NCBI RefSeq assembly: GCF_932526225.1
Contig: NC_064041.1
Location: 7,215,042 to 7,279,041, forward strand
Direction: 5' to 3'
DNA: 64,000 nt
Source: Nematostella vectensis
Taxonomy: Eukaryota > Cnidaria > Anthozoa > Actiniaria > Edwardsiidae
Shown here: positions 1 to 11,400 of the stretch, in pieces
How positions within the stretch are numbered: position 1 is the first letter of the stretch
How the letters are laid out: each line of letters starts with the position of its first letter
Position numbers and translations under genes: made by a program
Notes under the pieces: model-generated
Database searches by the model: none
Seen by the model: the letters and a program-made list of their open reading frames with translations, nothing else
Told to the model about the DNA's origin: nothing

Positions 1-890
1 ACAGCATTAAAACCATACTGTACAAAAGCTGAGATATTTGTTCGATAATGAAGGAGTCATAAAGAAAAATAATAGCCTTATCTTTGCGCTAGTTTTCTAA
101 GCGTTCGTCAAAATGTGACAGTTCGCCGCCAAAAAAGCCGCCTTTTCAAAACAAAAAGCCTGGTTTAACCGCGCGGTACTGGAACTAGTATTGCGTTATA
201 AGCCCTGGCGCGCGACATAAGCGTTCCTTGGAGTCCAATGCTCCCACGAACGAGCTGGAAACCGAGCATAGGCGCGACATAGAACTACACACATATCTTT
301 GATAGCGGCAACAAGACTAATTCTAGCAGCTTCATCATGGCGCACACTATAATAGCATAAGGATGTAATGTGTACGCTGTTGACTAGATCTAGAAAACTG
401 TCATGACAAAAGAGAAAAGAAAACAATCTTATGTCGTTACGTCCATGTCTGTCAATGTTACGTTGTTATGTCACTTGAACATAGGAAAACAAAACATCGC
501 GTGCCTATGTCGTTATGTCGCCAGTGTGCAATACGTTTTCCTCTTTTTGTATTTAGTTGAGGAATCTATTGCGAATTAAAATCTATTATCCTCATTAGCA
601 GCAGTCAAGAGCATGACAAATCGTTCCATACAGCAGTCATAATTGAAAATATGCGTGGCGGATGTCGCCGTGAAACAAATTTATAGTTGAGGAAAGAAGA
701 AATTCTTTGTTGATGCCGATAAAAGGCAAATGCTATTCATAAATAGCAAATTGCACCTATGAGCTTTCTTTAAAACTTTCTATAAAAAGTTTTGCTATTA
801 AAAATTTTGAGCACGGAAAAAGGAATTTCACAATTTCCTATTGAAGAGAAAGTCACATTTTCTTTGAAGAAGCCGGATTACCCCGTCTGA
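1..890. other. Left-edge intergenic sequence, no supported gene
   Basis: AT-rich non-coding sequence. Short ORFs on both strands lack domain motifs, a signal sequence or convincing splice structure. Around 430-530 there are a few degenerate repeats of a short motif resembling tatgtcgttacgtc. The last part is presumed to be the upstream flank of the small secreted-peptide gene. Confidence 0.6.
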
Positions 891-894
891 ATCG

Positions 895-930
895 TATATA
901 AGGCCAATCAGCTCGTTAAATTTTCAGTAT
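895..930 (+). promoter_or_regulatory. Core promoter (TATA box and initiator) of the small secreted-peptide gene
   Basis: A TATA box, tatataagg, lies at 895-903. An initiator-like tcagta lies at 924-929, about 29 bases downstream, which is the normal TATA-to-start spacing in animals. The first ATG of the predicted signal-peptide exon follows at 990, giving a 5' leader of about 65 bases. The motifs are seen directly; use as a promoter is inferred. Confidence 0.55.
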
Positions 931-989
931 TAACGAAAGGCTTCACGAACAGATCCACCAGATATATTTTTCTCATCAACCTTGTAAAG

Positions 990-1878
990 ATGCTCTCAAA
1001 ACGTGCTCTTATTTTCAGTCTGCTGGTCGTCTCGTTTTTATTTAAAGACTCACTAGGAATCATCAACATCTCTAGGAGAACTTCTGGGAAAAGGGGTTTG
1101 CAGGTAAGTACAGCAGCGTGACACACGCCTCTATTAACGCTTTATCGATTTAAGGAAGATTAGTCATGCCGCAAATTTACGTCAAGTGTAAAACTTCAAT
1201 CGTGGATGAAGGTTTCTTGACCGTTATGGTCTCAAGTCGATTAGGGATGTTATATGGCTGATCCACATTGTTTAAATTGTGTTTTTGTTTTGTTTTTTTT
1301 GTTTTTGTTTTTTGCGTTTCTTTTTTAACTGTCATGTCTAATTTGACTATCATGTCTGTGTGTTGCAAAATGACTGACGATACCAAAATAGTTTTTTGTC
1401 TTTGTTCTGTACTGTTTTTTTTTTTTTTTTCTTCAGCTTTATGTATGTTTTTGCTCAAAATTTTCTGGAAACTAAGTTTGGCTAATCGTACATCTTCGCT
1501 GTTAAGAGTGCAGAGGTTTGAGTCCGTTATCTGATCAGGGCGGTTACAGACAGGACAATACTTTCAAAATATCATAACGACGTCACAAAATGAAGAAAGC
1601 ATTTATCGATCACTTTATTAAAAGTTTGCAGACTTCAAAACTGCAAATACGTACCGTTTATATACTATTTAAAAAAGAAAACTAGTTTCTTGTGTATAAA
1701 TTTGTATAATCCTAAGATAAGTAACTTTCTTGTCGTTCTTTAGATGCCAAGTCCCTGTGAACATAACGTCGAAGGCTTTCTCCTAATTCATCGCAAAATT
1801 TTCGCAGCTTCTGTGCACTTTCCTGACGTCACAACTAACTTTGCAGCAGGCAACAGAAAGAACATTAACGGATGCTAA
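990..1878 (+). CDS. Predicted small secreted protein, two exons, 82 aa
   Basis: Exon 1 (990-1103) encodes a signal peptide: MLSKR, a hydrophobic run ALIFSLLVVSFLF, then a likely cleavage zone. It ends at a strong donor, gtaagt, in phase 0. Exon 2 (1744-1878) follows a pyrimidine-rich acceptor, tcttgtcgttctttag, and stays open in phase 0 for 44 codons to TAA. The mature part would be short, with two cysteines (CEHN near the start of exon 2 and a C-terminal NGC). A dibasic RR and a GKR lie just after the signal peptide, so peptide-hormone-like processing is possible but not shown. AATAAA follows at 2041-2046. I do not recognise the family. Exon 1 is well supported; pairing with this exon 2 is inferred from phase and splice sites. 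Exon 1 could instead belong to another transcript. Confidence 0.5.
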
Positions 1879-2040
1879 ATGATGTCAAAAGGCTCATGAA
1901 GAATCCAATCACAATAAACATGAGTTTTATAGTAAACAAAGGATTTGAAAATGGCAGCGGCATAGTTTGTAGGACTGATGGCTACTACCTTTAAAGAAAA
2001 ACCAAAGACTAAATGTATCTGAACTACCCTATATAAAATC

Positions 2041-2046
2041 AATAAA
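2041..2046 (+). terminator. Polyadenylation signal of the small secreted-peptide gene
   Basis: AATAAA lies 163 bases after the predicted stop at 1876-1878. The motif is seen; its use is inferred. Confidence 0.45.
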
Positions 2047-3698
2047 ATATTATATATGCAAACTAATTCTGTCAGTTATGTTATGTCTCTTCCCAAGGTG
2101 TTTGGAATACCGATTTTCAAAAAATCTAATTGCTTACTTACACCCTTCAATGGAGCTAAAATTGAACCCGAATGTTTCTCAATATATTAATTTTATTGTA
2201 CGAAAATGACGAAAAATTAATCGGCGAAATTTTATTTGGCGGCCAAAAAAGAAAAAAATATCGGAACCTCGGAATGGCCCCTAAAATTTACGAAAACAAA
2301 ACCGATTGCTTTCATTTTTGGTATGCTATTAGAATTAAGAGGTAGCTAAATAAGAATGGTAAAAAAATTCCTTGCCTGCGTATGGACTGAAAATAAAAAT
2401 ACGCAAATATCTCAGAATTCCTCTTATAGATAGAAACTTCAAAGTGTTGACCAAGGTCTCATGTACAATATCCCATAGCTTATTTGTTAAAAATATCCCT
2501 GTAGCGAACAGCACTTCGCAAATAGTTAATTTAACGGGTTCACCGTTCCGTTGCCATTGAAAGCAAGGAAAACACACGTTACATTTTTATAAAGTTTATC
2601 CCGAGATACATGGCATGGCCAAATAGTTTGATGATCGGATCCCTGTAGCAGAAGATTCAAGTTGTGATTGACAGGATGGTTGAGAATTCGGGAAACTGTA
2701 TCGAATCTCCTTAATAATGACCATGTCAGTACGCCAAATATGCTGAAGTGGGAATAGCAGCACTGGATCGAAAGAATGAATTTGCCTTGGTCATTGAGTA
2801 AAACGATATAATTTAACAAAAAACAGAGTTTGAAAACAACAATCAAAATCGTTTCCGATTCTTTAAAAATATTTTTCATTTAGTTAATTTATTCTTCCCA
2901 ATAATAGAACTTGGTGTTTTGTCTGGTGCTTAAATAATATTTTCTTGAATTTTTACTAATATATTCTCGTTTTCAATTGATTTGGTCTCTATAATTAATG
3001 TCAGACTCAGCTTGACTTTTTCTATTTTCTCTTTTTCTGTTTCTCGAGAATTATCCCTGCATCTGACTAATATCAAAACAATATAAACACTTTTAAGCAC
3101 TTATATTTTTATAAGTAGAACATCTCAGGCTTCAACACATTTATTCGACTTATTCCACAACAATTTAAGCATAACCAAATTGTAGAGATAATAACAATTG
3201 TACGGTCTAAGTAGTTGTAGATTGGTCCATTGTTCAATTATTCTATTGAGAGTAAAAACAAGAAATATAACAGGTGCCGTTAAAGTCCGAACTATCTCTC
3301 TCCAAGCGAGACGTTACAAAATTCAGTATCTCATTCTCGTGTATTTATACACTTTTTCCTTTATCTTTATTAAATTTATTATTCAACCTTTTAGTTTTTG
3401 TTCCAGTTTAATGTATTTATTTGTTAATGATATGAATTAGAATATTACGTCGCCTATAGCCATTCACAGCCGTTTTCATAGTATTTTGCGCCCGCTCTGT
3501 AATTAAAAATCCGTGTCTTCTTGGGAAATACTGATAGTCAATCAAACCAAACAATACAACCGCCCAAAAACTTTGAATTTCGAAACCTTGGCGGGTGGGA
3601 GAAAACGCATTCGGCTGTAAAAGAAAACAACCAACTATTCTTTGCGAAACCTGCAATTATTGTCCTTCCATTATATTTTCTCGTTTTAATCGACCACA
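2047..3698. other. Intergenic spacer, no supported gene
   Basis: AT-rich sequence. A 117-codon minus-strand ORF at 2526-2879 has no recognisable domain, repeat or splice context, so it is not called. No clear TATA box was found just upstream of the PAN gene at 3699. Confidence 0.5.
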
Positions 3699-6600
3699 AT
3701 GGTTAAGACCAATTTTGTTTTAATCTTTTTCTCATTATTGCTCGTCGTAAGAAAAGTTTCGTCTGCCGGAATTTCGTTTGTACCTCATTCCAGGATCTTA
3801 GTATCACTTCCGCCCTCAAAGATCGCAGGCTTTTCTGAGTACTTTCCTACTGAAAGTGAAGATGGGTGTTTTTATGGCTGCTTGAGAACGCCCTGGTGCC
3901 GCTCGGTTAACCTGAACTTGACTGCCTTAAGAAATAAAGTGAAGGGGAGAATTTGTGAGTTGCTGTCCATAGAAACAGAAAACGCCTCCGAATTCATAAA
4001 GAACGACGTGAACTCCATGCATTACAGAATCCAGGTAAATACTGAAGCATGTTATTCTTTAATTCAGTTATTGCAAACGTTAAAGATGGCCAGTTACGCC
4101 ACCCTTTCACGCTTACACAATACCGAGTTACTAAGAGCATCAATTCCATTAATAAATTCAAGCAAGTATCAGAGATATTTTCAAATTTTGAAGTTTTCTT
4201 GCAATTAACACGGGGTATTTTCAAATGTAAACAATGAAAAAGGAGTGGTTGATCCCCGGTGCATCGACATTTTTAAAGGCTGAGCGTCACTGTAAAACCG
4301 TGACTTCTCACAGGCAGCTTTAATACAAAGTTACCCAACATCATAAACGAGTGGGTGCTACAATTGATGACTTGTTTGATGTTCCCATACAGAGCGTGTT
4401 TTCTTTTGTTATTTTGTTGTTTTATTTTGCTGACAACTTATTGCGTCTTACCCGTTTGATACTTTTTATTCCGTTGAATTTCGTTGAATAAGAGTCTTAC
4501 TTTCAACGTATTACGCAAATACTGGTAAGAAAATTGAACATTTCGGCTTTTTAAAACTAATTCCAAAATTTTGCTTTTTAAATTGACTCGAAAATTAAGT
4601 GAAGTGGAATAAGCTCTGAAATACAGGAGGCCCAGTAGCATCGTTTTTCTGCAGCAACAAAATTGAGCGTATTTAGATAATTTTCTCGTTTTCTTTTCTT
4701 CTTTTGCTCAAAAACTAAACCATTGAAGAGTCCTTATGAGTCATTACTTGTTATTGTTTTCGTTTAATATTGGAAAACACATTATGTGCTGAAATCTCGT
4801 AATAGCCTTATAAGAACAAAGTCCGGTACTTTATTTATCAATCGAAAATATCGCATTGGCTTCCCCAGATCAACCGATGAAAATCGGTGCTCTTCCACAC
4901 TTGGTGCTTTACTAGAATATCAAAATGGCGGCTGCCAGAGGCTGTTAAACTGTTTGTTGTTAACACGTCATTATCTGACTTAATTTCCAGTCACCTAGTG
5001 GGTGTGGCAAATGCCCGAAGTTCCACAAAACAAGAACAGTACTCGCGAAAGGTACGAAATATTACGATGCCTATTTTATACCTAAAAGCCTATTGCCGTG
5101 TTACGTTTGTAATTGGTAGTGGTCGCTTATTTCGTAAAATTGTAACTTGTGGGTGTTACAAGCTTTGTATCCCATTCTTACATTTATGGAGTTAAGGGTG
5201 CGGCCTATTTAAAGTGCCGCTGAGAACAGGGTGTTAAAACGAGCAAAAACAAAAAAAGGAAAAAAAAAACATTTGAGTAGATTTTTAACAAGATGGCAAA
5301 AACCACTGAGCCAGGGAATCCACGTTTTCAGTTAGCTGATTGTGGTACTGGTGGTACTGTATGTATATTGTTTGCAATGGCGTACTATGATAAATACGAC
5401 TGATAAAGATGGTGATAATGGTGTTTGTTATCACGGTGCTCTTCTAGCGGAAGCTATAGTGGAGAATATAATGACTTTTGATAATTTTTCTTAACATTCG
5501 GCTGTTATACTCAAGTTATCAAAGATACTTTCAGCCCTGGCCGTTGGGAACTCTATGTCATTCAAGATTGTAATGTATCTGATGCCCAGCCATCCCCCAA
5601 AAAGGCGACAGGATATCAAGGACGGCATAATACGCATTCCTATTTGTTTTACACTCGTTTTCTTTAAATTCATTCCCTTTTAAATGTCATGTGGTGCCAT
5701 TGATCGCCAAAACGTACAATTAAATGCCCAAACAATTCCTATATAAACCTCATGCTAACAATTCCGTATTTTGCCGTATTGAACCATAAAAGCCATAATG
5801 TATTACTCTATTCTAGGCTCTGACAAGATTGGAGTTACAAGCAGATTCGGAGAAGTCAAGACCTACATGGCTTTTGCTTCTGGTCGCTACAGGATCGAAA
5901 CAGGCGGCGGACAAGGGGGAACACACAATGCAAGCTATGGAACCTACCCCGGGATATTCCCTGGAGGCAAAGGCGCAACCATGGAGGGTATCTTCCAGAT
6001 CACCGTACGCACTGAACTCAAAATCGTGATAGGAAAGCCAGGGGGTAATTCCGTAGAGATAAGGGGTGGTAGAAAGACAAATTTATCGGCAAATGAATTG
6101 GGGATGTCTGTTGAAGATAACGCAGGCACAGGCGGTGGAGGAGGGTCGTTTGTTTATACAAGTGCCGGTGTGCTACTTGTGGCTGCCGGTGGAGGAGGGG
6201 GAGGATCTAGTGGTTTCAAGGGTGTGGATGGGCAGGCGACCGAGAACGGGGCGGCAAGTAAGGGAAGGCTGTCTTACTCTCGAGCAGGGGGGTCCAATGG
6301 TAATCCGGGTGTGTGCAACAGAGCTGGAGGGAATTACCACGGAGGAGTGGGTGCAGGTTGGAATGGCGCGGGTTGTAACAGAACCCAAAATATGCATGGC
6401 GAGGCAGGGGGTGCTAGGGCGCAGGGTTGGGTCGGAGGTAGAGCCGGAAATATGAACAGCGGGTACAACGGCGGTCCTTCCCCTGGTGCTGTTGGTGGTT
6501 TCGGAGGAGGGGGAGGGGGGTCGGAGGATAACGGCGCCTCTGGGGGTGGGGGTGGATATTCAGGGGGAGGAAGTGGTATCACTTGGAATCAGGCTGGTGG

Positions 6601-6700
6601 TGGAGGGGGGTCGTACTGTGCTGGAAGCAGCTGCAAGGGAGTCACTGGAGGGAACTCCGGCAGAGAGGGTTATGTTCAGGTCACTTATCTTGGGCCATAG
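3699..6700 (+). CDS. Secreted PAN/apple plus glycine-rich domain protein, three exons, 426 aa
   Basis: Exon 1 (3699-4034) encodes a signal peptide (MVKTNFVLIFFSLLLVV, cleavage near SSAG) and a PAN/apple-like domain. Cys57, Cys61, Cys67 and Cys86 fit the C-x3-C-x5-C-x3-N...CEL pattern of the core. Exon 2 (4991-5051, 61 nt) adds a short linker with two cysteines (SGCGKCPKFH) and shifts the frame from phase 0 to phase 1. Exon 3 (5817-6700) needs exactly that phase. It encodes a glycine-rich domain of the ALK/LTK extracellular type: GRYRIETGGGQGG, then ITVRTELKIVIGKPGG, then long Gly runs, four cysteines and a closing GYVQVTYLG before TAG. There is no membrane segment, so it is presumably secreted. 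The 61-nt exon is called from splice sites and phase only. Minus-strand Pro-rich ORFs here are shadows of the Gly codons. Confidence 0.75.
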
Positions 6701-6911
6701 ATGAGCATTTCGTCCACGGCTCAGTTGAGATAGCCTCAAGGGATTTCTTTTCGATTTTCACATACATTCAATGGGAGCATTTGATCAGAAGGCATTTGCT
6801 TGATTTTTTTCCTCCCAATACCCAAAAAGTAGTGTCATGGATTTTTATATTGATCATCGTCGAGTAATAGTAATCACATTGTAAACATGATGGTGTTCAT
6901 TTTAGATGTGA

Positions 6912-6917
6912 AATAAA
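6912..6917 (+). terminator. Polyadenylation signal of the PAN/glycine-rich gene
   Basis: AATAAA lies 212 bases after the TAG stop at 6698-6700. The motif is seen; its use is inferred. Confidence 0.5.
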
Positions 6918-7687
6918 ATCATATTACACAAACTCCATGTAACTTATTTCTTTCTCAAAGTCTGTTGATCCAGCTTGCATGGACATTTTTTCGTAGGATA
7001 TGAAACCCTATGCAAACGAGATATTTAAGCACGTGGTGGATGAGATCCGCTTCTGTAAATTTTATCCATCTAGCATGGCTAAGATCATGGACCATGGCTC
7101 AAATATATTTTTTATTATCAAAAAATACAGGGAAGTTTTCATTGTTTCAAAACAATGTAAGAGTTTTAAATTGCAAATGAAAAACATAACAACGTTGTCA
7201 ATATTGTAGGTTTATAGAAAGTGTCAGATTTTGGTCTTTGTTAATCAACCCTTAGCCTGAGCCAGCCATAACTTTTTAAGTTCTCTATCTTTCCTTCTGC
7301 TGGTGTCGCTTTAAACAACGCACGTCTGGGTTCGCATTCTTGTTTGATAGAACATCTGTATAACAAAATAAGTGGAAAAAGAATTTTCCCGTCACTCTAT
7401 ATTCCTGTATTTTACTGCGTTCTTTTAAAATGTTTTCCCTTAGCTCCCCTTGTAAAATAAGGAACTAAAACCGTTGGGTAATGTTGATGGCCTGGACCCG
7501 TCCATCATAATGAGCTTCTCGCTACAAAATGTTGTCTCGTGCAGTGCGCTAAATAGCGCGAGTCAAGCGCTCTATTCACATTCAAATTGTTAGCAGAGTG
7601 CAGGTGCCAATCAAGAGAATTGCTTGCTGTAGGATTTGGTGAGATCTAGAAATGATTCTACATCGAGGCAGAAGCGAATAGATAACT
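6918..7687. other. Spacer between the PAN gene and the discoidin gene
   Basis: No supported gene. It should contain the promoter and 5' leader of the large discoidin gene starting at 7688, but I found no convincing TATA box. Only 0.8 kb separates the two genes, which share orientation and a secreted extracellular character. Confidence 0.5.
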
Positions 7688-8452
7688 ATGAAGCGACTGA
7701 TTTGGAAGACCACACAGGTTTGTGACTTTTTTTTATTATTTATCGGTTAAATGAAAAGTGTTAGTGTAACTTGTAATACTTATTTTAACCTTATATTGTT
7801 ATTCATTCTCGAGCTATGGGATTAATTTAAACTGAAAGGTATAAAAGAGAGATTTTGCCTGTCTTTTTAAAAGCAAAGAATCCTTTGGCATTATTTTCTT
7901 TTATCTTATATATTCTGAACAAATCTAGGAAGAACAAGGAAGAAAGATTGACTAATCCAATTAATGCATAATTAACCAAAGTTAACCAGAAGTGGGCCAT
8001 AAATTGTTTTCCTTTTCCGTCCTGAGTAATCTTCTCATTAAATACCTCTTTTTGAAATATGGACTGCGTTAACATACATTTTATATATATCATATTTTTT
8101 CTTTTCTTCCTCCTTTCTTTCCATGGGTCATATTGTCAGCTGAATACTCTCCCTGCTAGCCGGCTATCATTCCGGGTTATGCGGAAGTATTTTCTATTCG
8201 AGTGCGCGAATACCAAGGCTCACTGTAAGCCGATTTGATGCTTCTTGTCCCTTTGAGCGCCTCAGAATTTCCAGTGATCGAAAACGAAATATTCCCGGAC
8301 TAGCTAATGATAGTTGGGCAACAAATATAACTGTTCCAGATTGGATTTTGTTCAATTCTAACTACTTTGCTTTCCTTCTCTTTATTTTCAGTGGATCGCT
8401 TTACTTGTGGCTTCCTTGGGTGTTCTCCTCTGCAGTATCGTATCATGTTTAG
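7688..8452 (+). CDS. Discoidin gene exons 1-2: split signal peptide
   Basis: Exon 1 (7688-7717) encodes MKRLIWKTTQ and ends at donor gtttgt in phase 0. Exon 2 (8392-8452) follows acceptor tttattttcag and encodes WIALLVASLGVLLCSIVSCL, a clear hydrophobic signal core, ending in phase 1 at gtaagt. The last base G joins AT of the next exon to give Asp, the first residue of domain 1. Neither exon appears as a long ORF; they are called from the signal-peptide character of the joined product and from phase. Confidence 0.7.
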
Positions 8453-11400
8453 GTAAGTTATTTTTAGATGCAGTAGAACCCTGCTACCTCAACTCGAGTA
8501 ACTCGTTGAAACTTTGGTCCCTATCTTTTCAGTGATCGTGACTTTGGAACTTGTCGAACTTAATATCTGAATACTTTAACACTCAGTTCCGCTGACCACA
8601 TCCAACATCTCAACCTCGGGAAGACACGGTCAAAAAGTAAAAATTGATGCTGTTTTCACCGCCGTGAATTTTTGTTTTCAAAGATTAAATAATTTTACAG
8701 GGATACATAAAGAGTTGAAATTGACATATTCAGAAAAAAAGGTCTTTTGGAAAATTAAAATATTTCAAAGCACATCTGTTTACTGAATGTTTATGTTTTT
8801 GAAGGCACGAAAAATATTGCAGCAAAAATAATGTCATGGTAGCCCAATAGCTGAACTGCGTAGTTTACAAATAATATGCTATATTAAAATCTAAAAATTA
8901 GATTCTTAGATTAAAATCTAAAAATTAGATTAAAATTAGATTCTGCTTATTTGATATGAATAATGTATTACCTCAAGAGTAAGTTACTTCACGAGCTCCT
9001 CATGTGAAATTCTCTGGTGCAAGGTGGTGAATTGAGGGGATGCTGTTCTGGTTGTTTCATTTTATCGTTTACCCTCATCTTACATTAATAAAGTCTTGAT
9101 AATCTAGAGGTCTCTTTTGCCAAGGTGACTGCGTCATCAGGAAATCGCCACATGATCCTTGGTGGGGACTTAAACTTGTCAGCCATAAACTCGAAAGACT
9201 GTACCCACTTTTCCCCCAATTGTGCCCGAGAAACAAGTACATATCCCAAGATTTTCATCTTGAGCAGCTTGTTCCCATTATATACCAGCTTGACCTGATT
9301 TCATGTACTCGGGTTATTCCGGCTCTTAGTGACCATGAACAGGTCACTCCTGACATAAGTCACCGAGTAAGCTTTACATCCCAGAAGTGCCGAATCGATT
9401 CCCTGGAAATGTCGAAAAAATCGAGTGTCGATTTCTTACTTACTCTTCAAAATTTCCAAGAAATCGATTCTGTTTGTTCCGCTTGCTACATAAAACATCG
9501 GGTTGGGCTGACCTCGTAAACGCAAGAACGAGTGCTTTGCAACTACAGTTTTTTAGATTTTGTACCAAACCCCCTAAAATGCGATTTCATTTGCACGTGC
9601 ATCGCGCCTCGCTGACCAAAATTTAAAAACTAGAAGCATTGGTGATTATATTGGCGAGAGATCAGGATGATCGCACGCTTTGAAGTGGCTCCTAAACGAA
9701 TATCAATTTGAACGTTTTTTTTTTAAGGTGATCCTGAGGGCTTTCGAGGGGATGTGGACATTTTTTTTTATCTGTTTTGTAGATGCATCAGGAACCACCT
9801 CAGAAAATTGGACTTTGTTTAAAGACTGATCTTCTCTCTCTTGTCAAGATACACTTCCTAGTGAAGAAAATTAAGTACGAGGCGCGACTAAAAGCTTAAA
9901 ATTGTTTACACAAATCAGCAAAAGCATATCCATTTTCTCCTGCCAGTATAATACAATTAAGATATATAAATTATTTGGGAATTTTTATCCGTTCCTTCTG
10001 TATTTAGATTGCGGGGATAACTTAGGCCTCGTCTCGGGTGGTATCCATGACTACCAGCTCAGTGCTTCTTCGTACGAGTCTGGAGAGGGAGAACCTTGGT
10101 ATGGAAGACTCGGAGACTCGACCAAGAAAAACTGGTGCGCGTCTACCCAGGACACTAACCAATACCTACAGGTAAAGGCTTCCAGTCTTTGTAGCCTTTT
10201 GTGAAACACCAAAAAATAGTGTCTTACGTATAAGCCGGGTAAATGACTCGTGGGTGTTTCAAACTTCTTATAGCAAACATGTTTGTAAAAAAATTGTGCT
10301 CAACATCCCACAAAACATTGCAATCTATTGGCTTCCAAAACATTCCCTGATGTTTAAACAAAATCAAAACAATTCCATCAAACATTTTGTTGTTTTGCCG
10401 TTTATACAGCCATCAAACGAAAAAAAAAACATTGTGCGCGTTCTTTCATCCAACAAGAGCTTTGAATTTCCATGACGCCCCTTTGATCTCTCGTTATTCA
10501 TAAAGGGAAAAGTGCGCGCATACGTCTTGTTAAAATGTAAAGGAGTGCCCATGTAAAATATCTCCCAATAGAATTCTGTTTGTATGTTAAGCCAAGCCCT
10601 TACAGGCGACTCAACATGCGTAACTCATATTAGTGTTGATTACTTGGTCACGTAACTTATATTAGTGTTGATTACTTGGTCACGTAACTCATATTAGTGT
10701 TGATTACTTGGTCACGTAACTCAATAATATCTTAGATGACTTGGTCACATAACTCAATAATATCTTAGATGACTCGGTCACGTAACTCAATAATATCTTA
10801 GATGACTTGGTCACGTAACTTAATAATATCTTAGATAACTTGGTCACGTAACTCAATAATATCTTAAATTACTTGGTCACATAACTCAATAATGTCTTAG
10901 ATGACTCGGTCACGTAACTCAATAGTATCTTAGATGACTTGGTCACGTAACTTAATAATATCTTAGATAACTTGGTCACGTAACTCAATAATATCTTAGA
11001 TGACTTGGTCACGTAACTCAATAATATCTTAGATGACTTTGTCACGTAACTTAATGATATCTTAGATAACTTGGTCACGTAACTCAATAATATCTTAGAT
11101 GACTTGGTCACGTAACTCAATAATATCTTAGATGGCATGGTCACGTAACTCAATAATATCTTAGATGATTTGGTCACGTAACTCAATAATATCTTAGATG
11201 ACTTGGTCACGTAACTCAATAATATCTTAGATGACTTGGTCACTTAACTCAATAATATCTTAGATGACTCGGTCACGTAACTCAATAATATCTTAGATGA
11301 CTTGGTCACGTAACTCAATAATATCTTAGATGACTTGGTCACATAACTCGATAATATCTTAGATGACTCGGTCACGTAACTCAATAATATCTTAGATGAC

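Noticed and set aside
2526-2879. 117-aa minus-strand ORF
   Set aside because: No signal peptide, domain or splice context; length is within chance expectation for AT-rich sequence.
6173-6582. Proline-rich ORFs on the minus strand and extra + strand ORFs
   Set aside because: Shadows of the glycine-rich coding exon of the PAN gene; Gly codons read as Pro on the reverse strand.
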